38,264 nucleotides of DNA. It comes from Candidatus Levybacteria bacterium RIFCSPLOWO2_01_FULL_39_10. Its GTDB lineage: Bacteria > Patescibacteriota > Microgenomatia > Levybacterales > UBA12049. Location of the stretch: positions 40,446 through 78,709 of the forward strand of contig MFOV01000003.1 of NCBI GenBank assembly GCA_001782515.1, written 5' to 3'. Shown here in pieces: positions 7,953-15,845 of this stretch. Position 1 is the stretch's first letter. Every line of letters starts with the position of its first letter. The notes under the pieces were generated by a model. That model made no database searches. It saw only the letters and a program-made list of their open reading frames with translations, and was not told the origin of the DNA. The translations under genes and the position numbers were made by a program.

Positions 7953-8006
7953 CTAAAACCAGCCTTTTTTCTTTGCTCCGTCAAATTCCCGAGACGATAA
8001 TAGGAA
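7953..8006 (-). pseudogene. Remnant resembling the 3' end of dnaJ
   Basis: On the minus strand this short stretch reads FLLSSREFDGAKKKGWF followed by a stop. The true DnaJ ends KDLLREFGDTPLKKGWF followed by a stop. Fifteen bases (7957-7971) are identical to the dnaJ 3' end (11396-11410). It is preceded by an in-frame stop and has no start, so it is not a gene. The same bases also form a weak plus-strand GGCT/AGCC hairpin followed by six T, which is an alternative explanation. Confidence 0.4.
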
Positions 8007-8020
8007 TTACGTAAATCTTG

Positions 8021-8049
8021 TTGACATAGTAGTAAAACTTTTATATAAA
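8021..8049 (+). promoter_or_regulatory. Predicted promoter of purH
   Basis: -35 TTGACA (8021-8026), a 17-bp spacer, -10 TATAAA (8044-8049), with the purH ATG at 8062. The predicted leader is about 6 nt, without a Shine-Dalgarno site. Confidence 0.75.
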
Positions 8050-8061
8050 CGGGTTAGTTTT

Positions 8062-9690
8062 ATGGCAGTTGAAGCTTTTTCTCAAACAATATCACCCGGC
8101 TCCGACACTTTATCTTTTCCTGAAACAGAACAGACACAAAGATATGCTCTTATAAGCGTTTCTGATAAAACAGGGGTTGTGGGTTTAGCAAAGATAATTG
8201 ATCGTGCGGGATACAGGATCATCTCCACCGGGGGAACTGCCAAGGCGCTTACTGATGACGGCCTTCCAGTAATCCCAATCCAGGAAATAACAGGAACCCC
8301 GGAAAGTTTTGAAGGAAGAATGAAGACAATTAGCTTCCGGATTGAAGGCGGTATTTTATTTGACAGAACAAAGACCTCCCAAGTTAAAGAAGCAGAAAAA
8401 CTCGGGGTTCCTCAAATTGATTTAGTCGTTGCTAATCTTTATCCATTCGAAAAAACTGTTGCAGATCCTAACACTACATATGATGAGGCAACAGAACAAA
8501 TCGATGTTGGAGGACCAACTATGGTAAGATCTGCTGCTAAAAATCATAAAAGCGTAGTGATAATAGTTGATCCAAAAGATTATGACCGGGTTGGGGAAGC
8601 AATAAAAGCGGGAGAAATTGACCCACAGCTGAAAAGAGAGCTCGCGGCAAAAGCATTTGGACATTTATCTTTATATGATTCTCAGATCAGACAATTTCTA
8701 GAAACAGGCGAAGATTTTGCAGAAGAATTAACTCTTCCTGGAAGAAAAACTACAGATCTAAAATATGGAGAAAATCCCCATCTGGCAGCTGCTTTATACC
8801 TTGAACCAAACACAAATTCTCCGATGAGGAAACTTAAAAGAATTGGTGGTGGAAGAGAAAGCTCAGCAACAAATATCACAGATATAAATGCAGGGATTGA
8901 ATCAGTCAGGATATTCAGAGACACCCCCGTGGTAGTTGTAATAAAACATAATACCCCTTCTGGGATCGCTCTCGGAGAAACTGTGGAAGAGGCATTAAAA
9001 AGAGCAGTTGAGGCAGATCCAATTTCAGCATATGGAGGAGTTGTGGTTTCTAATAAGCCTTTAGACATGGATTGTGTTAGGATTCTTGAAAAATTTAGAG
9101 AACAACGGGGACAAATGGATATAATATCTGCACCTTTTATACCGCCAGAAGTTTTAGAAAAACTTATTGATATCAGAAAAAATGTAGGAATTTATACTTT
9201 TGGAGAAATACCTAGGGAAAGGTCACAAAGATTTCAAGTAAAGCCAATCGACGGAGGTTTTGTTTTGCAGGAATGGGATGATGATGAAACCAATATAGCT
9301 GATTGGAAAATCGCAACTAGATCTGCGCCTACCCGCAAACAACTTGAGCTTATGAGGTTTGGCTGGGACGCGGCAAGAAGAATGAAATCAAACACTATTG
9401 TAGCTGTTGATAAAGATATTCCTATGACTCGGGGAATTGGAACCGGTCAAACATCTCGCATTGCTTCCGTTGAAATCGCCCTTGCACAGGCGGGAGGAAA
9501 TGCAATTGGAAGTATTTTAATAAGTGACAGTTTTTTCCCTTTTGGGGATAGCGTAAAACTCGCTAGGGACGCTGGGGTTGGCGCTATTCTTCAGCAAGGA
9601 GGATCTAAACGCGATAATGATTCAATTGAAGTAGCAAATGAAGCAGGAATTCCTATGGTTTTTACCGGTAGAAGAGCCTTTTGGCATTAG
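8062..9690 (+). CDS. purH: Bifunctional AICAR formyltransferase / IMP cyclohydrolase
   Basis: 542 residues catalysing the last two steps of purine synthesis, AICAR to FAICAR to IMP. The N-terminal MGS-like cyclohydrolase domain (residues ~28-210) has LISVSDKTG, IISTGGTA and VVANLYPFE. The formyltransferase domain begins near KYGENPH (about residue 236) and carries the Lys-His catalytic pair in VIKHNTPSG. DPISAYGGVVVSN and a C-terminal FTGRRAFWH (typically FTG.RHF.H) follow. It has a ~27-residue N-terminal extension before the conserved start; the next in-frame Met is well inside the domain, so the ATG at 8062 after a good promoter is kept. No other purine gene is nearby. Confidence 0.95.
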   Translation: MAVEAFSQTISPGSDTLSFPETEQTQRYALISVSDKTGVVGLAKIIDRAGYRIISTGGTAKALTDDGLPVIPIQEITGTPESFEGRMKTISFRIEGGILFDRTKTSQVKEAEKLGVPQIDLVVANLYPFEKTVADPNTTYDEATEQIDVGGPTMVRSAAKNHKSVVIIVDPKDYDRVGEAIKAGEIDPQLKRELAAKAFGHLSLYDSQIRQFLETGEDFAEELTLPGRKTTDLKYGENPHLAAALYLEPNTNSPMRKLKRIGGGRESSATNITDINAGIESVRIFRDTPVVVVIKHNTPSGIALGETVEEALKRAVEADPISAYGGVVVSNKPLDMDCVRILEKFREQRGQMDIISAPFIPPEVLEKLIDIRKNVGIYTFGEIPRERSQRFQVKPIDGGFVLQEWDDDETNIADWKIATRSAPTRKQLELMRFGWDAARRMKSNTIVAVDKDIPMTRGIGTGQTSRIASVEIALAQAGGNAIGSILISDSFFPFGDSVKLARDAGVGAILQQGGSKRDNDSIEVANEAGIPMVFTGRRAFWH

Positions 9691-9703
9691 TATTTAAAAC
9701 CAC

Positions 9704-9731
9704 CCGCTGTTGTTATTTGCGGATTCTTTTT
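9704..9731 (+). terminator. Weak candidate terminator after purH
   Basis: CCGC (9704-9707) pairs with GCGG (9719-9722), followed by ATTCTTTTT. The stem is only 4 bp with an 11-nt loop. It lies in the 62-bp convergent gap between purH and the PKD protein gene. Confidence 0.3.
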
Positions 9732-9752
9732 CAAATTGTTCGTAATATTTAT

Positions 9753-11282
9753 TTATTGGACGATGATTTGCCCTGCGGTAATAGAAGTTGTGGGATCAAT
9801 AGTATCTGCTGCCCCTGGTTGAGAATCGTAAATCACAGCAGTATCATCTTTGATTTGGAAACGAATCTTGTCTGTTGATGAATCAAGTCCAGTGATAAGG
9901 AAGGTATAATTTCCTGTTTCATTAATTGTTCCTGTTCCTCGAAGTGTCGCTTTACCGTTTGATGTGACAAGAACAGTAATTGTGCTTGCTTCAAACTCAA
10001 TATTTGCTGCGCTAAAGTTCATACTCACTTTTCCTGTTGGCAGATTTTGGTTGTCATATTTTGTTGTAACACCAAATTTCACTTGTCCAGTTAGAGTGGG
10101 TTGATTAGGAACAGCTCCAAGTGGAGAATTAAACATTCTTACTCCTGTAAATAGTCCCTGTGGCGTTGGATTATATGCTGAAATATATTGAAATACTTCT
10201 GAATCACTTGCATTGTTGTTATCGGTTACTGTTAATGTAACCTCATACACCCCAGCTACTTGATAAACATGGCTTCCTGAAACACTTCCTGATCCATTAC
10301 TTTCTATTATTGTCCCGTTACTCGTTGATCCGTCTCCCCAATCAAAAATAGCGGTATGCGTGTCTGTTGAGTTTCCATCACTAAAGTTTGCTGTTGCAGT
10401 AGTTTGTGTCCCTATTTGAACTGGATTAACTGATGTTGTAATAGTCCCGACAACAGGTAACACATTGGCGGGTGTTGGCGCTACGCTAAAGCTCGAAAAA
10501 TAAATATTCGCTAACCCACAGACTTGAGTTGAGTCCGGACCTGTATTGCCCATTTGCACAGTCAACATATCAGCATTTGACGTTGCGTAATTTAAAGCAA
10601 AATTCTGAGTTGTGTCTGGCGTAATAGGATTTGTGTCAGTGTGCAATCTTACGAAATAGTGACCACCCTGCCCTGTATCAACAACAGACCATCCTTGATT
10701 AGTTAGGTAAGATATATTGCTATTGGGGTAAATAGCGATAGTAATATCTTTTATGTCTTCTGAGTTACTATCATTAGTTATAGAAAGTATTCCGCTATAA
10801 AACTCTGGTTGATTTATAAACGGAACGGGTGACATTGCGACTGTACAGCTATCCACCGACACAGGCACAGAAGTTGGCGTTGGAGTAGGATTGGCAGAGC
10901 AGGAAGGGTCAGGATTAAATGCATAATTAAACGTCGGGGATGAAGGATTATAACCATATATCGAAACATTCAAAGTCGGCGTGCAACTGAAAGTACCATT
11001 TGAATAATTAAATATTCCCGAACAAGTACCTGCACCTGAACTTCCTCCTGTGCAAGAAGCAGGCTCGTCATTATAACCCCACCCCGTACCAAAAATCGCT
11101 ACGCTTTCTCTGGATATATCTCCACCAGTATATCCGGAATAATAAAATGAGTAATAACCTGTGGTGTGATCCATCGTCAAACCGGTTACTGTAAACGTAT
11201 CATCTGTTGCATAAGATTTAAAAGGAAATAGTAATACAAAAAAGAGGACTGCAAACAGAATTGATCTGATCTTGTTGTCCAT
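9753..11282 (-). CDS. Secreted PKD-domain protein
   Basis: 509 residues. An N-terminal signal peptide (MDNKIRSILFAVLFFVLLFPFKSYA) precedes a Cys-containing region of unknown fold. A short Pro-Thr linker (near 131-140) and a second region of unknown fold (SVDSCTVAMSPVPF onward) follow. A PKD domain (about 275-370) contains FDWGDGSTSNG and YEVTLTVTDNN. The C-terminal ~130 residues are beta-rich and end without a transmembrane anchor. Likely secreted or surface-bound, role unknown. It converges with purH and follows dnaJ on the same strand but has its own promoter. Confidence 0.8.
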   Translation of the reverse strand: MDNKIRSILFAVLFFVLLFPFKSYATDDTFTVTGLTMDHTTGYYSFYYSGYTGGDISRESVAIFGTGWGYNDEPASCTGGSSGAGTCSGIFNYSNGTFSCTPTLNVSIYGYNPSSPTFNYAFNPDPSCSANPTPTPTSVPVSVDSCTVAMSPVPFINQPEFYSGILSITNDSNSEDIKDITIAIYPNSNISYLTNQGWSVVDTGQGGHYFVRLHTDTNPITPDTTQNFALNYATSNADMLTVQMGNTGPDSTQVCGLANIYFSSFSVAPTPANVLPVVGTITTSVNPVQIGTQTTATANFSDGNSTDTHTAIFDWGDGSTSNGTIIESNGSGSVSGSHVYQVAGVYEVTLTVTDNNNASDSEVFQYISAYNPTPQGLFTGVRMFNSPLGAVPNQPTLTGQVKFGVTTKYDNQNLPTGKVSMNFSAANIEFEASTITVLVTSNGKATLRGTGTINETGNYTFLITGLDSSTDKIRFQIKDDTAVIYDSQPGAADTIDPTTSITAGQIIVQ

Positions 11283-11295
11283 ATAATTTTTTCTT

Positions 11296-11325
11296 AGGAT
11301 ATTCTTTTTTGATACCCTTTGTCAA
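11296..11325 (-). promoter_or_regulatory. Predicted promoter of the PKD protein gene
   Basis: Minus strand -35 TTGACA (11320-11325), an 18-bp spacer, -10 TATCCT (11296-11301), start codon 13 bp further on. Confidence 0.55.
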
Positions 11326-11363
11326 TAATCAAAACCAGCTAGATTTTTTTACCTTCCCACTAC

Positions 11364-11386
11364 CTTCCCACTTTTCATGTGGGAAG
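11364..11386. repeat. Inverted repeat just after dnaJ
   Basis: CTTCCCAC (11364-11371) and GTGGGAAG (11379-11386) form an 8-bp stem with a 7-nt loop; an extra CTTCCCAC copy precedes it. It starts 6 bp beyond the dnaJ stop and may stabilise or end the heat-shock transcript, although no T-run follows on the minus strand. Confidence 0.55.
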
Positions 11387-11391
11387 CTACT

Positions 11392-12270
11392 TTAGAACCA
11401 GCCTTTTTTCAGGGGCGTGTCCCCAAATTCACGAAGAAGATCTTTTTGCTTTCCGGACAAATTTTTAGGAACTGTTACTTTTATTCTTACGTAATGATCG
11501 CCGCGACCTGATCCTCTAACATGAGAGACTCCTTTTTTGCTTAAACGAATCACTGTATTTGGTTGTGTTCCAGCAGGAATTCTAAGCTTAACATTGCCCT
11601 CAATTGTTTCAACATTAATTTCTGTTCCAAGTGCAGCCTGAGGGAAGGTAATTTCCTCATCGGTTACAATATCGTAACCTTCACGTCGGAATTTTGAATG
11701 TGGGAGAACCTCAATTAGGACGTCGTAATTGCCAAAACGAACACGCGAGCCATTATCAACACCTGCTGGAATTTTTACTGTTTGGTTTTTTCCCTCAATT
11801 GATATTCTTTTGGTAACTCCTTTTACTGCCTCCATAAAATCTATTTCAATCGAGTAAACAGGTCGCCTCTGGGCCCTTCCGAAAGGATTTGCTCCACCAA
11901 AAAACTGTTCAAAAATTTCAAATGGGTCTGAGAAACCTCCGAAATCAAATCCCCCCATATTTCCTGAGGTTGTATAAGTATAGGTGAAAGGGCCATATCT
12001 GCCGCTTTGAGCTCCTCCAAAACCTTGTCCGAAGGGTCCCGCACCTTGTTCAAATGCAGCATGACCGAATTGATCATAAGCCTGTTTTTTTTGGGGGTCT
12101 GACAAAACTTCATAGGCTTTATTTATTTCTTTAAATTTTTCGTGAGCTTGTTTATCCTTATTTCTGTCAGGATGATACTCTAGAGCAAGTTTTCTGTACG
12201 CTTTTTTAATTTCCGCATCACTTGCTCCTTTTGTTACTCCCAAAACTTGATAATAGTCTTTGTCTGCCAT
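11392..12270 (-). CDS. dnaJ: DnaJ-type co-chaperone lacking the zinc-finger domain
   Basis: 292 residues; stimulates DnaK ATP hydrolysis and delivers substrates. The J domain (1-70) has the HPD motif at 33-35. A Gly/Phe-rich linker follows (about 75-130), then the two-part C-terminal substrate-binding region (PVYSIEIDFMEAVKG to KVTVPKNLSGKQKDLL). The cysteine-rich CxxCxGxG zinc-binding domain of classical DnaJ is missing, as in CbpA-like proteins. It is last in the hrcA-grpE-dnaK-dnaJ order, separated from dnaK by a strong terminator-like hairpin. Confidence 0.93.
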   Translation of the reverse strand: MADKDYYQVLGVTKGASDAEIKKAYRKLALEYHPDRNKDKQAHEKFKEINKAYEVLSDPQKKQAYDQFGHAAFEQGAGPFGQGFGGAQSGRYGPFTYTYTTSGNMGGFDFGGFSDPFEIFEQFFGGANPFGRAQRRPVYSIEIDFMEAVKGVTKRISIEGKNQTVKIPAGVDNGSRVRFGNYDVLIEVLPHSKFRREGYDIVTDEEITFPQAALGTEINVETIEGNVKLRIPAGTQPNTVIRLSKKGVSHVRGSGRGDHYVRIKVTVPKNLSGKQKDLLREFGDTPLKKGWF

Positions 12271-12312
12271 TGTTAATAAATTAAAAATTAAAAATGATAT
12301 CTAAAATCTTTA
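12271..12312. repeat. 7-bp-periodic array upstream of dnaJ
   Basis: Degenerate heptads (AAATTAA twice, then AAATGAT, ATCTAAA, ATCTTTA) fill the space immediately before the dnaJ start codon. Confidence 0.5.
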
Positions 12313-12330
12313 GCCTCGTAATTATACAAT

Positions 12331-12350
12331 AAAAACCGCATGTGCGGTCT
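12331..12350 (-). terminator. Intrinsic terminator between dnaK and dnaJ
   Basis: On the minus strand, A-rich sequence is followed by the stem ACCGCA / TGCGGT (12335-12340 and 12343-12348) and then TTTTTATT. It lies 35-50 bp after the dnaK stop. The stem is GC-rich in an AT-rich region. It could cut dnaJ expression relative to dnaK; a TATAAT directly beyond it (12321-12326) might restart transcription for dnaJ, but no -35 box is visible. Confidence 0.7.
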
Positions 12351-12384
12351 TTTCAGATATTAGATTTAATTTATTATTTAAAAT

Positions 12385-14313
12385 TTAGTTTACGACTTCG
12401 CCCTCAACTGGTTCGTCTGAATCTTTATTCTTTTTTTCTTTTTCTTTAGACTCATTATTTGCTTCAGAATCCGAACCCTCCGAGGTTTGCGCTTCGCTTG
12501 CCTCTCCTCCTGCTTCCGAACTCTGGTTATACATTTGCTGTCCTACTTTCGAAAGTGTGTCTGAGAGATCTTTTGTTTTTTCTTCAAGATCTTCTTTTGA
12601 ACCGGTGTCTAATATGTCTTTAAGTGCTTTTGTTTTGTCCTCAATTTCTTTTTTGAGATCTTCCTGAATTTTTCCTTCTGCTTCTTTTAAGGTTTTCTCA
12701 GCAGTAAATACAAGTGAATCAGCTTGGTTTTTTGTTTCAACTTTTGCTCTTGCTTCTTCATCGTCTTTTGCGTGTTGTTCGGCATCCTTAGTCATTTTAT
12801 CGATCTCCTCATCTGTTAGCCCGGTTGATCCTGTTATTTTTATGCTCTGTTCTTTGCCTGTTGCCTTGTCTTGCGCTTTTACATTTAAGATTCCGTTTGC
12901 ATCAATATCAAATGTGACCTCAATCTGGGGAACTCCACGAGGAGCTGGTGGGATACCGTCAAGTATGAAACGTCCTAAAGATTTGTTGTCAGCCGCCATT
13001 GCCCTCTCTCCCTGCAAAACATTTATTTCAACCTGTGTCTGGTTATCGGCAGCAGTTGAAAACACCTGAGATTTTGATGCAGGAATTGTTGTATTTTTGG
13101 AAATTAAAGGAGTTGAAACTGCGCCCAGTGTTTCAATTCCCAAAGTAAGAGGGGTTATATCAAGTAACAAAACGTCTTTTACTTCTCCTCCCAGTACTCC
13201 TGCTTGTATTGCTGCTCCTACTGCTACCACTTCATCCGGATTTACGGATTTATTAGGCTCTTTTCCAAAGAATTTAGTAACAGTCTCAACAACTTTTGGC
13301 ATTCGAGTCATACCGCCAACCAAGACTATCTCATTTATGTCTCCTACTTTTACTTTTGCATCTTTAAGAGCTTGTTCTGCTGGTTTTATCGTTTTTTGAA
13401 TAAGAGGGTCTACAATCTGCTCAAGTTTTGAACGAGATAAAGTCATTGTAAGATGAAGCGGTCCCCCCTCTCCTTGAGTTATAAAAGGCTGATTTATTTG
13501 TGTTTCCTGTGATGTTGAAAGTTCAATTTTTGCTTTTTCAGCAGATTCTCTGAGTCTTTGAAGGGCTTGAGGATCTTTTTTAAGATCTACCTGATTCTCT
13601 TTTTTGAATTCTTCTGCAATGTAGTCAATAATTGCCTGATCAAAATCGTCTCCTCCTAAGTGTGTGTCTCCATTTGTTGATTTAACTTCATAAACTCCTT
13701 CTCCGAGTTCTAGAATTGATATATCAAATGTTCCTCCACCAAGATCATAAACTGCAATTGTATGTGCGTTTTTCTTATCGAGTCCGTATGCTAAAGCTGC
13801 AGCTGTTGGCTCATTTATAATTCGGAGAACCTCCAAGCCTGCAATTTCTCCTGCTTGTTTGGTAGCTTGGCGCTGCGAATCATCAAAGTATGCGGGAACT
13901 GTTATAACAGCCTGGGTTACTTTGTCACCTAAATAATTTTCGGCATCTGATTTTATTTTCTGAAGAATTTTTGCGGATATTTCCTGCGGAGTGAAAGTTC
14001 GGCCTTCCACCTCAACATCAGCCATTCCGTCGCGTCCGGCTTTAACTGTATAAGGAAGCCACTTAATGTCGTATTGAACCGACTCATCTTTATATTTTCT
14101 TCCCATGAGTCTTTTTATTGAAAATACAGTTGTTTTGGGTTTAAGTACAAGTTGCCTTTTGGCAACGTCTCCGACAACATGACTCACGGGATCAACCACA
14201 GAGGGTATAACGTTTCTGCCCTCCCTGGAGTGGATGACTTTTGGAGATCCACCTTCCATTACGGCAACGCATGAATTTGTTGTACCTAAATCTATTCCAA
14301 TTATTTTTCCCAT
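12385..14313 (-). CDS. dnaK: Chaperone DnaK (Hsp70)
   Basis: 642 residues, the family's usual length. The nucleotide-binding domain shows GIDLGTTNSCVAVMEGG at the start, TVPAYFDDSQRQATK, YDLGGGTFDIS and LVGGMTRMPKV. The interdomain linker region (EVKDVLLLDITPLTLGIET) leads into the substrate-binding domain and a helical lid, ending in an acidic EEPVEGEVVN-like tail (DEPVEGEVVN). Works with GrpE and DnaJ encoded on either side. An AAAGGA Shine-Dalgarno sequence lies just before the ATG at 14313. Confidence 0.98.
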   Translation of the reverse strand: MGKIIGIDLGTTNSCVAVMEGGSPKVIHSREGRNVIPSVVDPVSHVVGDVAKRQLVLKPKTTVFSIKRLMGRKYKDESVQYDIKWLPYTVKAGRDGMADVEVEGRTFTPQEISAKILQKIKSDAENYLGDKVTQAVITVPAYFDDSQRQATKQAGEIAGLEVLRIINEPTAAALAYGLDKKNAHTIAVYDLGGGTFDISILELGEGVYEVKSTNGDTHLGGDDFDQAIIDYIAEEFKKENQVDLKKDPQALQRLRESAEKAKIELSTSQETQINQPFITQGEGGPLHLTMTLSRSKLEQIVDPLIQKTIKPAEQALKDAKVKVGDINEIVLVGGMTRMPKVVETVTKFFGKEPNKSVNPDEVVAVGAAIQAGVLGGEVKDVLLLDITPLTLGIETLGAVSTPLISKNTTIPASKSQVFSTAADNQTQVEINVLQGERAMAADNKSLGRFILDGIPPAPRGVPQIEVTFDIDANGILNVKAQDKATGKEQSIKITGSTGLTDEEIDKMTKDAEQHAKDDEEARAKVETKNQADSLVFTAEKTLKEAEGKIQEDLKKEIEDKTKALKDILDTGSKEDLEEKTKDLSDTLSKVGQQMYNQSSEAGGEASEAQTSEGSDSEANNESKEKEKKNKDSDEPVEGEVVN

Positions 14314-14328
14314 ATATTCCTTTCAGTC

Positions 14329-14398
14329 AAATTAAAAATTTAAAATTAAAAGTAAAAAATTAACTTTGAACTTTTCACTTTAAACTTTCAACTTGTTG
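14329..14398. repeat. 7-bp-periodic array spanning the grpE-dnaK junction
   Basis: Ten consecutive degenerate heptads: five AAATTAA-like units, then five CTTTNAA-like units. The second half runs into the grpE reading frame and encodes its last residues (QVESLK), so the array has supplied the grpE stop region. Confidence 0.65.
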
Positions 14399-14851
14399 TC
14401 GTCCTACGACAACCTGTGCTGGCCTTAACACCCTATCATTCATTATAAAGCCGGACCGCACTTCTTCCAAGACCTTATTTTCTTCCCCAGCCTTTACAGA
14501 AACACATTCCATAGTGTTTGGATTAAACACCTCATTTTCAGTTTTGATTCTTGAAACTCCTTCTTCCGAAAGTACATCCAAAAATTTTTGAATTGAAAGA
14601 TTTAATCCTTCGTCCTGAATATGTTTTTGTGCAAGAAAAAGAGTATCTAAAACCGGCAGAAGATTTAAAATTAGATTTCTGTTTCCGGACTTTATCCATT
14701 CCTGCCTCTCTTCTTCAGTTCTTTTTTCAAGGTTCTGATAGTCAGCAAGTGCCCTTTTTAACAGGTTTTCAAGTTCATTTTCTTGTATTTCAAGTTTCTT
14801 CTCTCTCCGAGCCAAAGGGCTCTCTGAGCCAGTGGCATGTTTCTTCTTCAT
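14375..14851 (-). CDS. grpE: Nucleotide exchange factor GrpE
   Basis: 158 residues. An N-terminal Lys/Glu-rich coiled coil (about 10-60, LEIQENELENLLKRALADYQNLEKR) precedes the conserved helical region (LLPVLDTLFLAQKH). The beta domain follows, with VFNPNTMECVSV and GFIMNDRVLRPAQVVVG. It releases ADP from DnaK. It lies between hrcA and dnaK, all on the minus strand. The ATG at 14851 gives a short basic N-terminus. Confidence 0.95.
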   Translation of the reverse strand: MKKKHATGSESPLARREKKLEIQENELENLLKRALADYQNLEKRTEEERQEWIKSGNRNLILNLLPVLDTLFLAQKHIQDEGLNLSIQKFLDVLSEEGVSRIKTENEVFNPNTMECVSVKAGEENKVLEEVRSGFIMNDRVLRPAQVVVGRQQVESLK

Positions 14852-14854
14852 CTT

Positions 14855-14889
14855 TTCTATTGTCTATCTTCTATAATCTAACTTCTAGT
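14855..14889. repeat. 7-bp-periodic array between hrcA and grpE
   Basis: Five TTCTANN-like heptads (TTCTATT, GTCTATC, TTCTATA, ATCTAAC, TTCTAGT) fill most of the 42-bp gap. Confidence 0.6.
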
Positions 14890-14893
14890 TAAA

Positions 14894-15625
14894 CTACCAA
14901 TCGCGCGCTACTTCTTCAACTAAATTGCCGAAATATCTAACAGTTGGGACAATGTAAGTATAGTTGAGCCGAGTTGGTCCGATCACTCCTATCTCTCCTC
15001 CAGTGTGTGATGGGGTTATAAATCTTCTGAAAACAATCCCATATGGGCCCGATAGTTTTGGCCCCAAATCATCTCCTAAAAGAATATGGATATCCTCATC
15101 CTTTGCTACTGTTTCAAAAAGCTTTCTGAAATACTCAAAATCATCAATTGCCGAAAGAAATGTTTTGGTAATATCAATATCATAAAATTCGGGCATATCC
15201 AGAATATTTGCATAACCCGCAAAATAGTAGTCTCCATTATCTGTTGATGATATCGCAAGTGCTCGCGTCTTCTGTGCCAGCTCTTTTGTAATTTCCTGCA
15301 AAAACTCTCTTTCTTTTTTTCTTGAATCCCAGACTTTTTCCTTAACCGCAACTTCCTCAGCAACTGAGAGTTCTTTCTCCTTCATAAGCTGATTAACATA
15401 AAATCTCATTGCCTGGGGTGTAGGAATTCTACCGGATGATGTGTGGGGTTTTTTAAGATATCCAGCCTCAGTAAGGCGCACCATTTCATTTCTTATGGTT
15501 GCGGGGCTTGCCGACAAGTTATGCTTTTTCTCAAGAGTTTCAGATCCCACTGGATTTGCTGTCTCAATATATTCTTCAATCAGAGATTTTAGAATTTCAA
15601 TTTGCCTTTGAGTTAAATCTTGCAT
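14894..15625 (-). CDS. hrcA: Heat-inducible transcription repressor HrcA
   Basis: 243 residues, about 100 shorter than Bacillus-type HrcA. The N-terminal winged-helix DNA-binding domain is clear (LTQRQIEILKSLIEEYIETANPVGSETL, then LSASPATIRNEMVRLTEAGYL and TSSGRIPT). The remaining GAF-like dimerisation part is shortened but keeps the GEIGVIGPTRLNY segment near the C-terminus. It represses chaperone operons through CIRCE operators. Here it heads its own operon, and variant CIRCE-like sites are present at its own promoter and at the groES promoter. Confidence 0.93.
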   Translation of the reverse strand: MQDLTQRQIEILKSLIEEYIETANPVGSETLEKKHNLSASPATIRNEMVRLTEAGYLKKPHTSSGRIPTPQAMRFYVNQLMKEKELSVAEEVAVKEKVWDSRKKEREFLQEITKELAQKTRALAISSTDNGDYYFAGYANILDMPEFYDIDITKTFLSAIDDFEYFRKLFETVAKDEDIHILLGDDLGPKLSGPYGIVFRRFITPSHTGGEIGVIGPTRLNYTYIVPTVRYFGNLVEEVARDW

Positions 15626-15638
15626 GGTTCCAATTAAT

Positions 15639-15716
15639 AACTTCTGACTTCTAACTACTAATAACTTCTCTTATTTAAACTTTAGAAGTTAGTAGTTAGT
15701 TGTTAGCAGTTGTCGC
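15639..15716. repeat. 7-bp-periodic inverted array in the hrcA leader
   Basis: One arm is built of AACTTCT/GACTTCT/AACTACT-type heptads (15639-15666), the other of TTAGAAG/TTAGTAG/TTAGTTG/TTAGCAG heptads (15682-15709). The arms are roughly complementary and would form a bubbled hairpin in the hrcA leader just before the start codon. Confidence 0.7.
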
Positions 15717-15740
15717 TTGAATATCTTCAAACAGACCTTG

Positions 15741-15808
15741 TCCCGCATAAGCGCCCTTTGGGAGCGCGAGGCTGTAAGCCTCCGGCACAAAGTAAGCTCT
15801 GTGCGGGA
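15741..15808 (+). other. Structured element related to the metG leader fold, in the hrcA 5' region
   Basis: Nested stems in plus-strand orientation: outer stem TCCCGCAT (15741-15748) with GTGCGGGA (15801-15808); middle stem CTTTG (15756-15760) with CAAAG (15788-15792); inner hairpin GAGGC-TGTAA-GCCTC (15768-15782). The order and flanking bases (TAAG after the middle stem) resemble the elements at 15841 and the metG leader. The strand is uncertain: the predicted hrcA transcript would carry the reverse complement at its 5' end. Confidence 0.5.
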
Positions 15809-15835
15809 TTAGCAGTAATATATCACGTCTGCTAA
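15809..15835. promoter_or_regulatory. CIRCE-like HrcA operator at the hrcA promoter
   Basis: TTAGCAGTA-N9-GTCTGCTAA: a 27-bp site with exactly the 9-N9-9 geometry of CIRCE. Seven outer positions of each arm are complementary. The half-site differs from the classical TTAGCACTC at positions 7-8. It overlaps the -10 box of the hrcA promoter, a position suited to repression. Confidence 0.75.
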
Positions 15836-15845
15836 TTCATGTCAA
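15817..15845 (-). promoter_or_regulatory. Predicted promoter of the hrcA-grpE-dnaK-dnaJ operon
   Basis: Minus strand -35 TTGACA (15840-15845), a 17-bp spacer, -10 TATATT (15817-15822). The -35 is formed by the left edge of the GTCAAG-bounded element. The predicted leader to the hrcA ATG is about 185 nt. Confidence 0.75.

Noticed and set aside
9753..11282. PKD protein as a hydrolase
   Set aside because: Only the PKD fold, a signal peptide and linkers are visible; no catalytic motif was found.
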